NCBI GenBank assembly: GCA_934695325.1
Contig: CAKUVD010000006.1
Coordinates: 62,001 to 126,000 of the forward strand
Length of the DNA: 64,000 bases
Direction: 5' to 3'
Source of the DNA: an uncultured Bacteroidales bacterium
GTDB taxonomy: Bacteria; Bacteroidota; Bacteroidia; Bacteroidales; UBA932
Positions 45,103 to 54,573 of the stretch are shown here, in pieces. Made by a program: the position numbers and the translations under genes. Positions within the stretch are counted from its first letter, which is position 1, and each line of letters begins with the position of its first letter. The notes below the pieces were generated by a model, which saw only the letters and a list, made by a program, of their open reading frames with translations, did not search any database and was not told the DNA's origin.

Positions 45103-45664
45103 TGTGAGCGATACGGAACTTGTAGAAATGGCTCTGGAGGGGAATCAGAAGGCTTTTTCGGCTCTACACGCCAAGTATTCGTCAGCGGTGGGGGCCGTCA
45201 TCGGGAAAATCGTGTCGGATCCTCTGGAAGTGGAGGACATCTGCATCGAGAGCTTCGAGAAGGCGTTCCAGAAACTCGGCACTTTCAACAGGGATATGAA
45301 GTTCTCCACGTGGCTCTTTGCCATAGCCCGCAACAACGCTCTTGACCACAAGACTAGGGCGGCTACCAAGAGCAAGGTGATAGACAGCTCGCCCCTGGAC
45401 AGCAACAAGGACAAGACGGACAATGTTCCCGATGCGCAGCCGAGTCCGGAAGAGAACATTATCTCCTCCCAGGATCACGAGACTTTTCTCAACTGCATCG
45501 GAGGCCTTCCGGAACTTTACCGGGAGATAGCGCAGATGTGCTATGTGGACAATCTCGGCTACAAGGAGATCTCGGAGAAGACGGGACTTCCGATAAACAC
45601 TATAAAGACAAGGATAAGCAGGGCACGCGCCCGCATTATCTGCAAGATGCTTGAGGAGGAATAG
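45074..45664 (+). CDS. ECF-type RNA polymerase sigma factor
   Basis: A 196-residue sigma-70-family protein of the ECF group. Region 2 spans about 25-95 (DICIESFEKAFQKLGTF, FSTWLFAIARNNALDHKTR) and region 4 about 140-192 (LPELYREIAQMCYVDNLGYKEISEKTGLPINTIKTRISRARARI, the helix-turn-helix). No anti-sigma gene is adjacent. The start ATG at 45074 lies within polA, giving a 29-base overlap; the next gene, rsmG, begins 2 bases after its stop. Its constitutive-looking operon suggests a housekeeping or growth-linked role, but the regulon is unknown. Confidence 0.93.
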   Translation: MAKTGSRLINVSDTELVEMALEGNQKAFSALHAKYSSAVGAVIGKIVSDPLEVEDICIESFEKAFQKLGTFNRDMKFSTWLFAIARNNALDHKTRAATKSKVIDSSPLDSNKDKTDNVPDAQPSPEENIISSQDHETFLNCIGGLPELYREIAQMCYVDNLGYKEISEKTGLPINTIKTRISRARARIICKMLEEE

Positions 45665-45666
45665 AT

Positions 45667-46362
45667 ATGACGGCGGATGAATTCATAGTGACGGTACGCT
45701 CCTTTTTTCCGTGGCTCACTGATGTTCAGGAAAGATGTTTCCGTGAGATGGAGGGGCTTTACAATGACTGGAACTCCAAGATAAATGTCATCTCTCGCAA
45801 GGATATGGACAGCCTTTACATAAGGCATATCCTCCATTCTCTTTCCATAGCCGGATATCTGAAGGAGGCCAGGCCGGAAATATATGCGGAGTGGCTAGCT
45901 TCGGCCGGAGATTCTCATCAGGTGAGAGTTCTGGATCTCGGTACCGGAGGCGGCTTTCCCGGGATTCCTCTCGCAGTGATGTTCCCTGGTGTGCAGTTCA
46001 CTCTCTGTGATTCCGTCGGAAAGAAGACAATCGTGGCGAAAGCTGTCTCTGATGCGCTGCATCTGGACAATGTCGCTGTGGTCAATGCCAGGGCTGAGTC
46101 TCTTGGCGTCATTTTCGACTATGTCGTCTCGCGGGCCGTGACGGCTCTGGACAACTTCTGGCCGTGGGTGTCCGGAAAGTTCACCGGAGACATATTCTAT
46201 CTCAAGGGTGGGGACTTCGCCGAGGAGCTCTGCCGTATGATGAAGATGGCACGTCTTGCCCCTGGTTCTGTCAGGACCTGGAAAATACAGGACTGGGTGG
46301 ATGACCCGGTCTTCGATGACAAGTTCGTGATAGACATCCCTGCCGGGACACATAAGCATTGA
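45667..46362 (+). CDS. rsmG: 16S rRNA (guanine-N7)-methyltransferase
   Basis: A 231-residue RsmG (GidB) protein that methylates G527 (E. coli numbering) of 16S rRNA using S-adenosylmethionine. Motif I is VLDLGTGGGFPGIPLAVMFP; FTLCDSVGKKTIVAKAV, VNARAE and VVSRAVTALDNFWPWV follow in the usual order. Length is normal. It lies 2 bases after the sigma factor gene and 3 bases before the next gene, in the polA operon. Confidence 0.96.
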   Translation: MTADEFIVTVRSFFPWLTDVQERCFREMEGLYNDWNSKINVISRKDMDSLYIRHILHSLSIAGYLKEARPEIYAEWLASAGDSHQVRVLDLGTGGGFPGIPLAVMFPGVQFTLCDSVGKKTIVAKAVSDALHLDNVAVVNARAESLGVIFDYVVSRAVTALDNFWPWVSGKFTGDIFYLKGGDFAEELCRMMKMARLAPGSVRTWKIQDWVDDPVFDDKFVIDIPAGTHKH

Positions 46363-46365
46363 CGT

Positions 46366-46803
46366 ATGGAATTTCTTGAGGGACTTGGCCTCCTGGGACT
46401 CTTTATCGGCACTTTTCTGGCTGCGACCATCCTTCCGTTCAGTTCCGACGCCCTTTATCTTGCCGTCCTGGCGGCCACTCGCGATGAGGCCGGATGCCTG
46501 ATAGCCGGCACCGTCGGGAACTGGCTCGGCAGCGTGGTGACGTACTGGATGGGGTGGCTTGCTCGTTGGGACTGGCTGGAAAAGTGGCTCAAGGTGCGCC
46601 CGGAGACTCTGGAACGACAGAAATCCCGTGTGGACAGATATGGGGTGTGGCTTGCGTTGATATGCTGGGTGCCGTTCATCGGCGATGTCATAGCCATCGC
46701 ACTTGGCTTCTACCGGACTCCTCCGTTCAGGACAATGCTCCTGCTCCTTGTAGGCAAATTCCTGCGGTTCCTGTGCTGGAACTGGCTGTTCACAGCTTTA
46801 TGA
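46366..46803 (+). CDS. YqaA/DedA-like small membrane protein
   Basis: A 145-residue membrane protein of the YqaA (SNARE-associated/DedA-related) type. It shows LLGLFIGTFLAATILPFSSDALYLAVLA, then GNWLGSVVTYWMGWLARW and FIGDVIAIALGFYRTPP, which resemble the re-entrant and GxxxG-type parts of DedA-family transporters. Four hydrophobic segments are visible. DedA-family proteins act in lipid or lipid-carrier translocation, but the role of this short branch is unproven. Its TGA overlaps the ATG of the next gene. Confidence 0.85.
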   Translation: MEFLEGLGLLGLFIGTFLAATILPFSSDALYLAVLAATRDEAGCLIAGTVGNWLGSVVTYWMGWLARWDWLEKWLKVRPETLERQKSRVDRYGVWLALICWVPFIGDVIAIALGFYRTPPFRTMLLLLVGKFLRFLCWNWLFTAL

Positions 46804-47501
46804 CAATGTGTATGTGGCAGTACCGCGCTGAAAATCTCACCGTCGGATATGACGGGAAAGCATTGATAGGAGACATTGACTTCAGAGTCAATGCAGGGGA
46901 GTGCATTCTCCTGTGCGGAGCCAACGGAACCGGCAAGAGCACATTGCTGCGGACTGTGGCCGGGACGCTTCGTCCTGTCGCCGGCAGATGCGGCTTCCTG
47001 GGTGAGGGGCGAGTGTATATGGTTCCGGCTCGGATACCTAAAGTCCGCGGCTTCTCTGTCGAGGAATTCATCGCCACGTCTTGCGGCAGGGACACTGACT
47101 GGCTCGGAAGAATGTCTGACCAGGTGAAGGGCAGAGTTGAGGCGGCTTTGAGTGATGCTGGCATCCTGCATTTGGCCGAGAGGGACATCTCGACTTTGAG
47201 CGACGGCGAATTCCAGAAGGCTTCTATCTGTACGGCTTTGGTTCAGAAATCCGACCTGATTCTCCTGGATGAGCCTACGGCATTCCTGGATGTGGATAAT
47301 AAGGAGAGCGTTATGCGGATGATTCGAGATATTTCTCTTTCAGGAAGGGCGTCCGTGCTGTTCTCCTCTCACGATATCGGTGTCGCGTCCCGGTATTGCA
47401 CAAGAGTGTTCGGTATGACCGGAGGGAGGTTCTACGAAGCCACGGCTTCTTGTGTCGATTCCGTTTTCCGCTGTTGTTTCAATAATTGGAAGGGGCTATA
47501 G
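46800..47501 (+). CDS. ABC transporter ATP-binding protein (FecE/BtuD type)
   Basis: A 233-residue ATPase with Walker A GANGTGKST, signature LSDGEFQKA, Walker B LILLDEPTAFLD and a switch histidine in SSHD. I start it at ATG 46800, which overlaps the preceding stop in ATGA; two further methionines follow within 15 bases. A longer open frame from 46494 only runs antisense-like through yqaA and has no domain. The family powers iron-siderophore, haem or cobalamin uptake. The likely partner permease (50709-51704) lies 3.2 kb away in the opposite orientation. No binding-protein gene is present. Confidence 0.92.
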   Translation: MTMCMWQYRAENLTVGYDGKALIGDIDFRVNAGECILLCGANGTGKSTLLRTVAGTLRPVAGRCGFLGEGRVYMVPARIPKVRGFSVEEFIATSCGRDTDWLGRMSDQVKGRVEAALSDAGILHLAERDISTLSDGEFQKASICTALVQKSDLILLDEPTAFLDVDNKESVMRMIRDISLSGRASVLFSSHDIGVASRYCTRVFGMTGGRFYEATASCVDSVFRCCFNNWKGL

Positions 47502-47559
47502 ACGAAGCCTACGCGGATCCTCCGTGGCACGTCTTGTAGTAAAAAAGAGTAATTGTCAT

Positions 47560-47567
47560 TATATTTG
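47560..47567 (+). promoter_or_regulatory. -7 box of the rhamnosidase gene
   Basis: TATATTTG; a TTG at 47534-47536 is 23 bases upstream, slightly wide for this promoter class. Leader about 90 bases. Confidence 0.5.
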
Positions 47568-47662
47568 TATGAATTTGTCATCAAATTCTGTCTGGTTAAT
47601 GATTCGGGTGCTCAGAATACAGGCAATGAATTTTTATGACTGCTGATTAAAAACACTGAAAT

Positions 47663-50266
47663 ATGAAAAGAAACATCGTAAGAAATCTGGCGATAGTAGT
47701 CGGCGCAGTAACGTTATGTGGGTGCGGAGCCGCATCTTCCAATCCTTCGGTTGTCCGCATCTCGGCGTTGGATGATTCCGCTTGGAGTGAATCGGAGTGG
47801 ATCTCTGTGGCTGACGCTCCAATAGTTACCGGTAAGATCGAGGAGGGAAATGAACGGGCTGCCGATGGCTCCAGTTGGTTTGTAGCTACACTTGAAAATG
47901 AGAAGAAGGTCACTGCGGCGCACTGGATGACTACAGGGTTGGGCGTATATGACCTTTATGTCAATGGAAGGCTTATCGGTGAAGAGATTCTCAAGCCTGG
48001 GTTCACTCATTATGCCAAGACTAAGCGCTCTTTTACGTATGATATCACCAATGTGTTCAATACTGCCGCAGATGCGAAGAATCAATTGGCTGTCCAGGTC
48101 ACTCCGGGGTGGTGGGCTGATAAAATCATCACGCCTCTCGATAATGATGGAATGATCGGGAAGAAAGTAGCTTTTCGCGGTATCCTGGAAGTCACCTTTG
48201 CGGACGGTACCAAGAAATTGTTCGGCAGCAACACTTCCGATTGGAAGGCAGGCATCGCCGGTCCGGTGAAGCACGCAGCGATCTTCGATGGAGAAAGTTA
48301 TGATGCTCGCGAGAAAATGGGATTTGAAAGTGTCGAGGCCCTGGCTGTCCCTGAGAAGAATACCGAATTCAATGGCGAGATCCTTCCTTCTGATGGTGCG
48401 GAGATTTATTTGCGACGCGATTTGGCGTTGAAACCTCGGCAGGCATATACGTGGAAGGGTGTGACGGGTGCGAGTGAAAACGAATTCGGAAAAATTGTCA
48501 TCACGAAAGAGTATCAGCCTGGCCGGGAGATCATATTGTCGGCAGGAGAGACGCTTGTCATCGACTTTGGACAGAATTCGGCGGCTGTGCCGTCTTTTAC
48601 ATTTATGTCCGAGGCCGGGACCAGACTGACCTGCTTGCCTTCCGAGCTGCTTAATGACGGGAATGGAGCTAAAGAACGTGGAATGGACGGGCCTGAGGGC
48701 AGCTGTCATCGTACAAACCTTCGTATGCAAGATTATGGTATGATGCTCGACTATACTTTTGCGGGCGAGAAGGATTATGTGGACTTTATGCCTCGCTGCA
48801 CTTTCTTCGGATACCGTTTTCTCTCTATCACAGCCACGGGTGAAGTGAGAATTAAGCGAGTGGAGTCCATTCCGGTCTCGTCTATCACCAAGGAAATGGA
48901 GACGGGGACGATATCTACAGGCAATGAGTCAATCAACAAGCTTATCAGCAACACGGTATGGGGACAGCGTTCCAACTATCTTTCTGTTCCTACCGATTGC
49001 CCGCAGCGCAATGAACGGCTCGGCTGGACAGCTGATACGCAGGTGTTCAGCGAGACCGGAACTTTCTTCGCCAACACAGATCGGTTCTTCCATAAATGGA
49101 TGAGAGATATGCGTGATACACAGGATAAGGCAGGTGGGTTCCCTGGAGTCGCACCTGTAGCACAATATGGCGCAGAACCTACCTCAATGATGCGCTTCGG
49201 CTGGTCTGATGCTGGCGTGATTGTGCCTTGGGTCGTTTGGAAGCAGTTTGGTGACAGGCAAATCATAGATGAGAGTTGGGCTTCTATGGAAAAATACCTT
49301 GACCATTTGAATGAGACAAAGTATGACCATAATGCCAACAGTGACCAGAACGGAAATTTCCAGTGGGGAGACTGGTTGAGCTATGAACCTCTTGAGAGTT
49401 GTGGCGGCGGCATTTATGACTATGATAAGAATGGCAAGCGTTTCATACGCCCGGAGGCGATAGTCTACTGGGACTACCTCAGCGCTTGCTATTGGGCGAT
49501 GGATGCCGGTATGATGGCGGATATGGCAAAGGCCACAGGACGCGATGCCGCCAAGTATGAAAAAATGGAGGCGGAGGCTAAGCGGTATGCCAAGGATACG
49601 TTCCTGAATCCTGACGGTACCTTTAAGACGGCCATCCTTAACACTATGCAGACACCTGCGCTCTTTTCCTTGAGAAACGGCCTGGCGGAAGGCGGCGCAA
49701 AAGAGAATATGATAAGTCGTCTGCGGCAGAATTTTGCAGACCACGGCAATTGCCTGCAGACCGGTTTCCTGGGGACATCTATTCTTATGTCCACATTGAC
49801 TGAGAACGGTATGACGGACATAGCTTATGAGCTGCTCTTCCAGCGTAAGAATCCAAGTTGGCTCTATTCTGTGGATAATGGTGCGACGACCATCTGGGAG
49901 CGTTGGAACAGCTATATGCTGGACAAGGGTATGGGCCCGGCCGGTATGAACAGCTTTAATCACTATGCTTACGGATGCGTCTGTGAATGGATATGGGAAA
50001 CTGCGGCCGGCATCTCGTCCGACCCTGAGCAGCCTGGCTTTAGACACATCATTATGCGACCTGTCCCGGATAGGCGTCTGGGTTCGTTGAAAGCCGAATA
50101 TAAGTCAGCGGCCGGTCTGATTCTGAGCGAGTGGAGATATGATGGCGACAAGTGGATCTGGAAGTTCTCCATTCCAGAGGGCGCCACCGCATCTGTCACT
50201 CTTCCGGGAGAAAATGAGTCAAATGCTTATTCTTCAGGAACATACACTATAGAGAAAATTCTGTAG
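47663..50266 (+). CDS. GH78 family alpha-L-rhamnosidase lipoprotein
   Basis: An 867-residue protein with a lipoprotein signal (MKRNIVRNLAIVVGAVTLCGC). N-terminal beta domains include VYDLYVNGRLIGEEILKPGFTHY and the (alpha/alpha)6 catalytic domain carries the GH78 signature DCPQRNERLGWTADTQ, then GDWLSYEP and TTIWERWNSY. GH78 enzymes remove terminal alpha-L-rhamnose from pectin, flavonoid glycosides or bacterial polysaccharides. It has its own promoter and stands alone, with no SusC/SusD near. It sits between the two halves of a putative ABC transporter, next to a methyltransferase fragment, so it looks like acquired cargo. Confidence 0.93.
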   Translation: MKRNIVRNLAIVVGAVTLCGCGAASSNPSVVRISALDDSAWSESEWISVADAPIVTGKIEEGNERAADGSSWFVATLENEKKVTAAHWMTTGLGVYDLYVNGRLIGEEILKPGFTHYAKTKRSFTYDITNVFNTAADAKNQLAVQVTPGWWADKIITPLDNDGMIGKKVAFRGILEVTFADGTKKLFGSNTSDWKAGIAGPVKHAAIFDGESYDAREKMGFESVEALAVPEKNTEFNGEILPSDGAEIYLRRDLALKPRQAYTWKGVTGASENEFGKIVITKEYQPGREIILSAGETLVIDFGQNSAAVPSFTFMSEAGTRLTCLPSELLNDGNGAKERGMDGPEGSCHRTNLRMQDYGMMLDYTFAGEKDYVDFMPRCTFFGYRFLSITATGEVRIKRVESIPVSSITKEMETGTISTGNESINKLISNTVWGQRSNYLSVPTDCPQRNERLGWTADTQVFSETGTFFANTDRFFHKWMRDMRDTQDKAGGFPGVAPVAQYGAEPTSMMRFGWSDAGVIVPWVVWKQFGDRQIIDESWASMEKYLDHLNETKYDHNANSDQNGNFQWGDWLSYEPLESCGGGIYDYDKNGKRFIRPEAIVYWDYLSACYWAMDAGMMADMAKATGRDAAKYEKMEAEAKRYAKDTFLNPDGTFKTAILNTMQTPALFSLRNGLAEGGAKENMISRLRQNFADHGNCLQTGFLGTSILMSTLTENGMTDIAYELLFQRKNPSWLYSVDNGATTIWERWNSYMLDKGMGPAGMNSFNHYAYGCVCEWIWETAAGISSDPEQPGFRHIIMRPVPDRRLGSLKAEYKSAAGLILSEWRYDGDKWIWKFSIPEGATASVTLPGENESNAYSSGTYTIEKIL

Positions 50267-50267
50267 C

Positions 50268-50705
50268 CTTTCGGATAAGCGTCAGGATGCCAATACACTC
50301 ATCAAAAGTATTGAGGGAGATATTTTGTACCTTGATCCCCCATACAATGCGAGACAATATGGAGCAAATTATCATTTGCTGAATACGATAGCTGAATATA
50401 AGCCCTTTATACCTAGAGGAAAGACAGGACTTCGTGAATATCTGCGGTCGCTTTATTGCAGCAGGAGAAGTGCATTGCCATCATTTGAGTCATTGATCAG
50501 GGATGCTCAATTTAAATATATTTTCTTTTCCTATAATAATGAGGGATTGATGTCTCTTCAGGACATTAGATCTATTATGGGTAAATATGGTCATTACGAT
50601 ATGGTTTCTCAACAGTATCATAGATATCGGGCCGATAAGGAGGACAAGAGAAACCACATTGCCGATAAGACCACCGAGTATTTACATATTCTTGAGAAAG
50701 ATTGA
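50268..50705 (+). pseudogene. C-terminal fragment of a D12-class adenine DNA methyltransferase
   Basis: The frame carries NTLIKSIEGDILYLDPPYN, with the catalytic DPPY motif, then YGANYHLLNTIAEY, KYIFFSYNNEGLM and a normal-looking C terminus at 50705. The N-terminal S-adenosylmethionine-binding half is missing, and no start codon precedes the motif except a TTG. The DNA is AT-rich compared with both neighbours. It is the relic of a restriction-modification or orphan methylase gene. It accounts for the 442 bases between the rhamnosidase and permease genes. Confidence 0.82.
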
Positions 50706-50708
50706 GAT

Positions 50709-51704
50709 TCAGTCTCTGTGGCTCGTTATGATGAAGAAAATGATGGGGATGCCTATCAATGCCGTGGCGCTTCCTGCCGGGATCGGCGTGCGGAAAAGTT
50801 GCGAGAGGAGGTCGCCTCCGACGCTTATCGTGGCCCCGGACACCATAGAAAGCGGAAGGACAATGCTCATAGCGGATCGTCCTGAGGCCGTTCTCGCAAG
50901 ATGCGGAGCGACAATGCCGACGAAACCTATCGGGCCGCAGAATGCCGTCACGGCTCCTGTGATTATACAGCAGCTTGACATAGCGATCATACGCGTCTTT
51001 CCTGGGCTGATTCCGGCCGCATCCGCATAGTCGTCTCCGAAAAGTAGAGCGCTCAGGCTCTTGTTCTGGAGCATTGACAGGAAAAATCCTGCCGTAAGGG
51101 CCGCTGACATTATTCCGACTTCATTCCAAGTGTTTCCGCTGAAACTTCCGGATGACCAGTTCCAGAAGACCTTCAGGTGGCTTTCATCGGCTTGATATTC
51201 TATCACTGACGTGAGTGCGCTCATTATGTATCCGAGCATAACACCGGCTATGAGCAGTGCTGTGGCCTTGCGTACCTTGGACGCTAATCCCATTATTGTC
51301 AGAGACATCAGCATAGCTCCTGTTGCAGCTGCGGCTGTGATTCCGAATCCTGAAATTCCGGCGGCTCCGGTCAGAACTGTGACTACGGCGACGCCTGTGC
51401 CTGCTCCGGCGCTTACTCCGAGGATGTGAGGATCAGCGAGCGGATTGCGGAATACGGCCTGCATCTGCGCTCCGGAGACTGCAAGTCCGGCTCCTGCTAT
51501 GAGTGCTGTGACTATTCTTGGAAGCCGGAGTTTCCAGACTATTGCGGAAGCCGGAACGTCTGCATCAAGACCTCCTGCGAGGGCTTTCATTATTTCCGTC
51601 GTGCTGAGATGTGACGGGCCTGTCATAAGATCCAGGATGACAAGCGCTGTCAAGGCTGAGAGCGAGGCTGCCCAGGTGACGGCGGAACGTGCCACTCTTG
51701 TCAT
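50709..51704 (-). CDS. FecCD-family ABC transporter permease
   Basis: A 331-residue membrane permease of the iron-siderophore/cobalamin family. It has about ten membrane helices and the family landmarks RLPRIVTALIAGAGLAVSGAQMQAVFRNPLADPHILGVSAGAGTG and GPIGFVGIVAPHLAR. It overlaps the upstream LolC/E-like gene by 4 bases and is last in the tyrS operon. The matching ATPase is probably the one at 46800-47501. Substrate not determinable: haem, cobalamin or ferric siderophore. Confidence 0.94.
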   Translation of the reverse strand: MTRVARSAVTWAASLSALTALVILDLMTGPSHLSTTEIMKALAGGLDADVPASAIVWKLRLPRIVTALIAGAGLAVSGAQMQAVFRNPLADPHILGVSAGAGTGVAVVTVLTGAAGISGFGITAAAATGAMLMSLTIMGLASKVRKATALLIAGVMLGYIMSALTSVIEYQADESHLKVFWNWSSGSFSGNTWNEVGIMSAALTAGFFLSMLQNKSLSALLFGDDYADAAGISPGKTRMIAMSSCCIITGAVTAFCGPIGFVGIVAPHLARTASGRSAMSIVLPLSMVSGATISVGGDLLSQLFRTPIPAGSATALIGIPIIFFIITSHRD

Positions 51705-52921
51705 TGCTCAGGCTCCTTTATGCTGGTCTTCACCGGGATGGCTGACATCACCAGGCCTATCAGAGTCACGCATAGCGAGGTGACGATGACGTCTTTCCAT
51801 TCCAGAATCACTGGATATGCGGCCATCGCAAACCCTCCTGGCATCTTTATGAATCCGAAATGCCGCTGGAGTAGTGCGAAGCATATCCCGGCGCAGAGCC
51901 CTATGGCGAGCCCTAGAATGGAAATCATCCATCCTTCGACGATGAATATCCTTCTTATGGTCTTTTCGGGCATCCCAAGACTTCTCAATGTCAAGATGTC
52001 TCCTCTCTTTTCGATTATCAGCATCGACAGGCTGCCGAACACGCTGAAGGCTATGATAATGATTATGAATATGAGAATTATGAAGATTGCGGCTTTCTCA
52101 TACCTCATCATCTTGTAGAGGGCGGTATTCTGTTCGAACCTGTCCCGGACAGTGAAGTCTGTCCCTAACCTCTCTTTCAGTCCTCGGATTATCTTGCTCA
52201 GGCCTTTGTTCCCGTAGCCTGGGACAATGCGGATTTCAATGGAGGACACTTCATTGTCATAGCCAAGCAGCTCCCGCATTGACTCTATCGGGACCAGCAT
52301 CAGGCTCGCATCCACTTCTGCATTGACAGAAAAGACGCCGGCGGGGTACACTTTCTCCATTTCGAGAGCGGATACGGGGTTCGTCAGCGAGATACGCCGG
52401 TCTCTTGCCGGGAAATACATCTCTATCGGAGCGACGAATCTCGGGCTAATGCCCATCGAGTAGGCTGTCTTGGCTCCGACGACAGCCAATGGCACCTCTC
52501 CGCGGTGAAGCGTGAACTGTCCGTCTTTTATGTGGTCTTTGAGCGGCGACTCCTCTTCATAGACATTGTCCACGCCTTTGGCCTTTATGATTCCGCTGCG
52601 ACCGTCGTAGTTTATGAATACGTTCTCTTCCAGGACGCTGCTCATATTCAGCACTTCGTCCTGCTCATAGGCCCAGTCGAGCGCCCCCTGGTCCGGAACG
52701 AAGACCTTGCCTCTTGCCGGAGATATGAGAATGTCCGGCTCAATGTTCCCGAGCGAGTCCTTGACCAGGCTGTCGAATCCATTGTAGACGGACAAGATTA
52801 TTATGAGAGCCGCTGTACCGATGGCCATACCGGCAGCGCTTATCGCGGAGATGATGTTGATGACATTGTGTGACTTCTTCGCGAAAAGGTACCTTACGGC
52901 GAATCTGTATACCAGGCTCAT
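51701..52921 (-). CDS. LolC/LolE-like ABC transporter permease (FtsX fold)
   Basis: A 406-residue protein with an N-terminal helix (NVINIISAISAAGMAIGTAALIIILSVYNGF), a large periplasmic MacB_PCD-type domain (about 45-265) and three C-terminal helices (FGSLSMLIIEKRGDILTLRSLGMPEKTIRRIF). This is the architecture of LolC/LolE, which extracts lipoproteins from the inner membrane for transport to the outer membrane. Bacteroidetes are rich in outer-membrane lipoproteins, in accord with this role. The partner ATPase LolD is not in the window. It lies 3 bases after rbfA. Confidence 0.92.
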   Translation of the reverse strand: MSLVYRFAVRYLFAKKSHNVINIISAISAAGMAIGTAALIIILSVYNGFDSLVKDSLGNIEPDILISPARGKVFVPDQGALDWAYEQDEVLNMSSVLEENVFINYDGRSGIIKAKGVDNVYEEESPLKDHIKDGQFTLHRGEVPLAVVGAKTAYSMGISPRFVAPIEMYFPARDRRISLTNPVSALEMEKVYPAGVFSVNAEVDASLMLVPIESMRELLGYDNEVSSIEIRIVPGYGNKGLSKIIRGLKERLGTDFTVRDRFEQNTALYKMMRYEKAAIFIILIFIIIIIAFSVFGSLSMLIIEKRGDILTLRSLGMPEKTIRRIFIVEGWMISILGLAIGLCAGICFALLQRHFGFIKMPGGFAMAAYPVILEWKDVIVTSLCVTLIGLVMSAIPVKTSIKEPEQ

Positions 52922-52924
52922 CGG

Positions 52925-53278
52925 CTATTTCTTGAGCAGTTCGTCGATATGCTCGGCGTAATCCAGTGACGAGTCCAGGAAAAAGGCCAGCTCAGGGACG
53001 ATCCTGAGCTGTTTCGCCACGATGTGCCCGAGTTCCCCCCTGAGCGCACGCGCATTGTCGTTTATGAGCTGCATCACAGCATCTGCCTTCGATGAAGGGA
53101 AGATGCTTACATATACTTTCGCCACTGACAGGTCCGGACTTATCCTGACCTCCGTCACGGACACCATAGCACCTCCGAACGCAGCCATACCCTTGCTCCT
53201 GATGATCTCAGCGAGATCTTTCTGAAGTTCCTTGGCCACTTTCAGCTGCCTGGTGCTCGCTCCTGCGTTATTGTCCAT
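52925..53278 (-). CDS. rbfA: Ribosome-binding factor A
   Basis: A 117-residue RbfA, a KH-fold protein that binds the 30S subunit during late 16S rRNA maturation. The pattern RQLKVAKELQKDLAEII, VSVTEVRISPDLSVAKVYVSIFP and LRIVPELAFFLDSSLDYAEHIDELL is characteristic. It is 2 bases downstream of tyrS and 3 bases upstream of the LolC/E-like gene on the minus strand. The rbfA-lolC/E order is common in Bacteroidetes. Confidence 0.95.
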   Translation of the reverse strand: MDNNAGASTRQLKVAKELQKDLAEIIRSKGMAAFGGAMVSVTEVRISPDLSVAKVYVSIFPSSKADAVMQLINDNARALRGELGHIVAKQLRIVPELAFFLDSSLDYAEHIDELLKK

Positions 53279-53280
53279 AT

Positions 53281-54573
53281 TTATACGAGTTTAATCAGAT
53301 TGTAGTTCTTCTTGCCTCTCTGTGCGAGGATGTACTTGCCGTCCACGATGTCCTTGTCGCTGACCTCATACTCGATGTCGGCCACCTTGTCCTTGTTCAG
53401 GCTGACTCCTCCGCCCTGGATCATCTTGCGGCATTCGCCCTTGGACGGGAACACCTGAGTCTTCACTGCGAGAAGGTCAATGATGTTGCACGGAAGGTCC
53501 GCTCTGCTGATCTCGAATGTCGGTACTCCTGAGAATACTGCGAGGAATGTCCTCTCGTCGAGCCTGCGGAGCTCTTCTGAAGTGGAGTTTCCGAAAAGCA
53601 TCTTTGACGCTGAAAGCGCATTCTCATACTCCTGCTCTCCGTGTACGAGGATCGTGACCTCCTTGGCGAGCAGTTTCTGGAGCTTTCTCTGACCCGGGTC
53701 GAGCTGGTGCTCGGCGACGGCGGCCTCCACCTCTTCCTTGGTGAGAAGCGTGAATATCTTTATGTAGCGCTCGGCATCCTCGTCGGATACATTGAGCCAG
53801 AACTGATAGAATTCATAAGGCGATGTCCTCTCAGGGTCGAGCCATATATTTCCTTTTTCGGTCTTTCCGAACTTCTTTCCGTCGGCCTTCCTGATGAGAG
53901 GACAGGTCAATGCGTAGGCATCTGTCTTTCCGAGCATCCTGCGTATAAGCTCCGTGCCGGTGGTGATGTTTCCCCACTGGTCGCTTCCGCCCATCTCCAG
54001 GTGGCAGTTCTTGTTCTCGTAGAGCCACAGGAAATCATATCCCTGGAGCAGCTGGTAGCTGAACTCGGTGAATGACATTCCTTCGCGGGACTCGTTTGAG
54101 AGCCTCATCTTGACGGAGTCCTTGGCCATCATGTAGTTCACGGTGATGTGCTTGCCGACGTCACGGATGAAGTTCAGGAAACTGTAGCTTTTCATCCAGT
54201 CGTAGTTGTTCACGAGCTCCGCCCTGTTAGGCGCATCTGAGTCGAAGTCCAGGAATCTTGAGAGCTGTTTTCTTATGCCCTCTATGTTGTGATGGAGCGT
54301 CTCCTCGTCGAGGAGGTTTCTCTCCTGAGACTTCATCGAAGGGTCGCCGATCATTCCCGTGGCTCCTCCGATCAATGCTATAGGCTTATGCCCGCATTCC
54401 TGGAAGTGTCTTAGAATCATTATGCTTACCAGGTGACCGATATGGAGCGAGTCTGCCGTAGGGTCTATTCCCACGTATGCCGCCGTAGGGCCTTCCATCA
54501 GTTTCTCCTCTGTCCCGGGCATAATGTCCTGGATCATTCCTCTCCATTTTAGTTCCTCTACGAAATTTTTCAT
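53281..54573 (-). CDS. tyrS: Tyrosyl-tRNA synthetase
   Basis: A 430-residue class I aminoacyl-tRNA synthetase that charges tRNA-Tyr. The HIGH motif is at about 44-47 ([12 protein letters not shown]), the KMSKS-equivalent is KKFGKTEKG near 232, and tyrosine-binding residues lie in [15 protein letters not shown]. The C-terminal S4-like RNA-binding domain reads [20 protein letters not shown]. Length is normal. It is first in the operon tyrS-rbfA-lolC/E-fecCD, and a promoter box lies at 54612-54619. I see no T-box leader, as expected for this phylum. Confidence 0.97.
   Translation of the reverse strand: MKNFVEELKWRGMIQDIMPGTEEKLMEGPTAAYVGIDPTADSLHIGHLVSIMILRHFQECGHKPIALIGGATGMIGDPSMKSQERNLLDEETLHHNIEGIRKQLSRFLDFDSDAPNRAELVNNYDWMKSYSFLNFIRDVGKHITVNYMMAKDSVKMRLSNESREGMSFTEFSYQLLQGYDFLWLYENKNCHLEMGGSDQWGNITTGTELIRRMLGKTDAYALTCPLIRKADGKKFGKTEKGNIWLDPERTSPYEFYQFWLNVSDEDAERYIKIFTLLTKEEVEAAVAEHQLDPGQRKLQKLLAKEVTILVHGEQEYENALSASKMLFGNSTSEELRRLDERTFLAVFSGVPTFEISRADLPCNIIDLLAVKTQVFPSKGECRKMIQGGGVSLNKDKVADIEYEVSDKDIVDGKYILAQRGKKNYNLIKLV

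Noticed and set aside
46494..46799. N-terminal extension of the ABC ATPase
   Set aside because: It runs in another frame through yqaA and has no homology; the ATPase domain begins just after ATG 46800.
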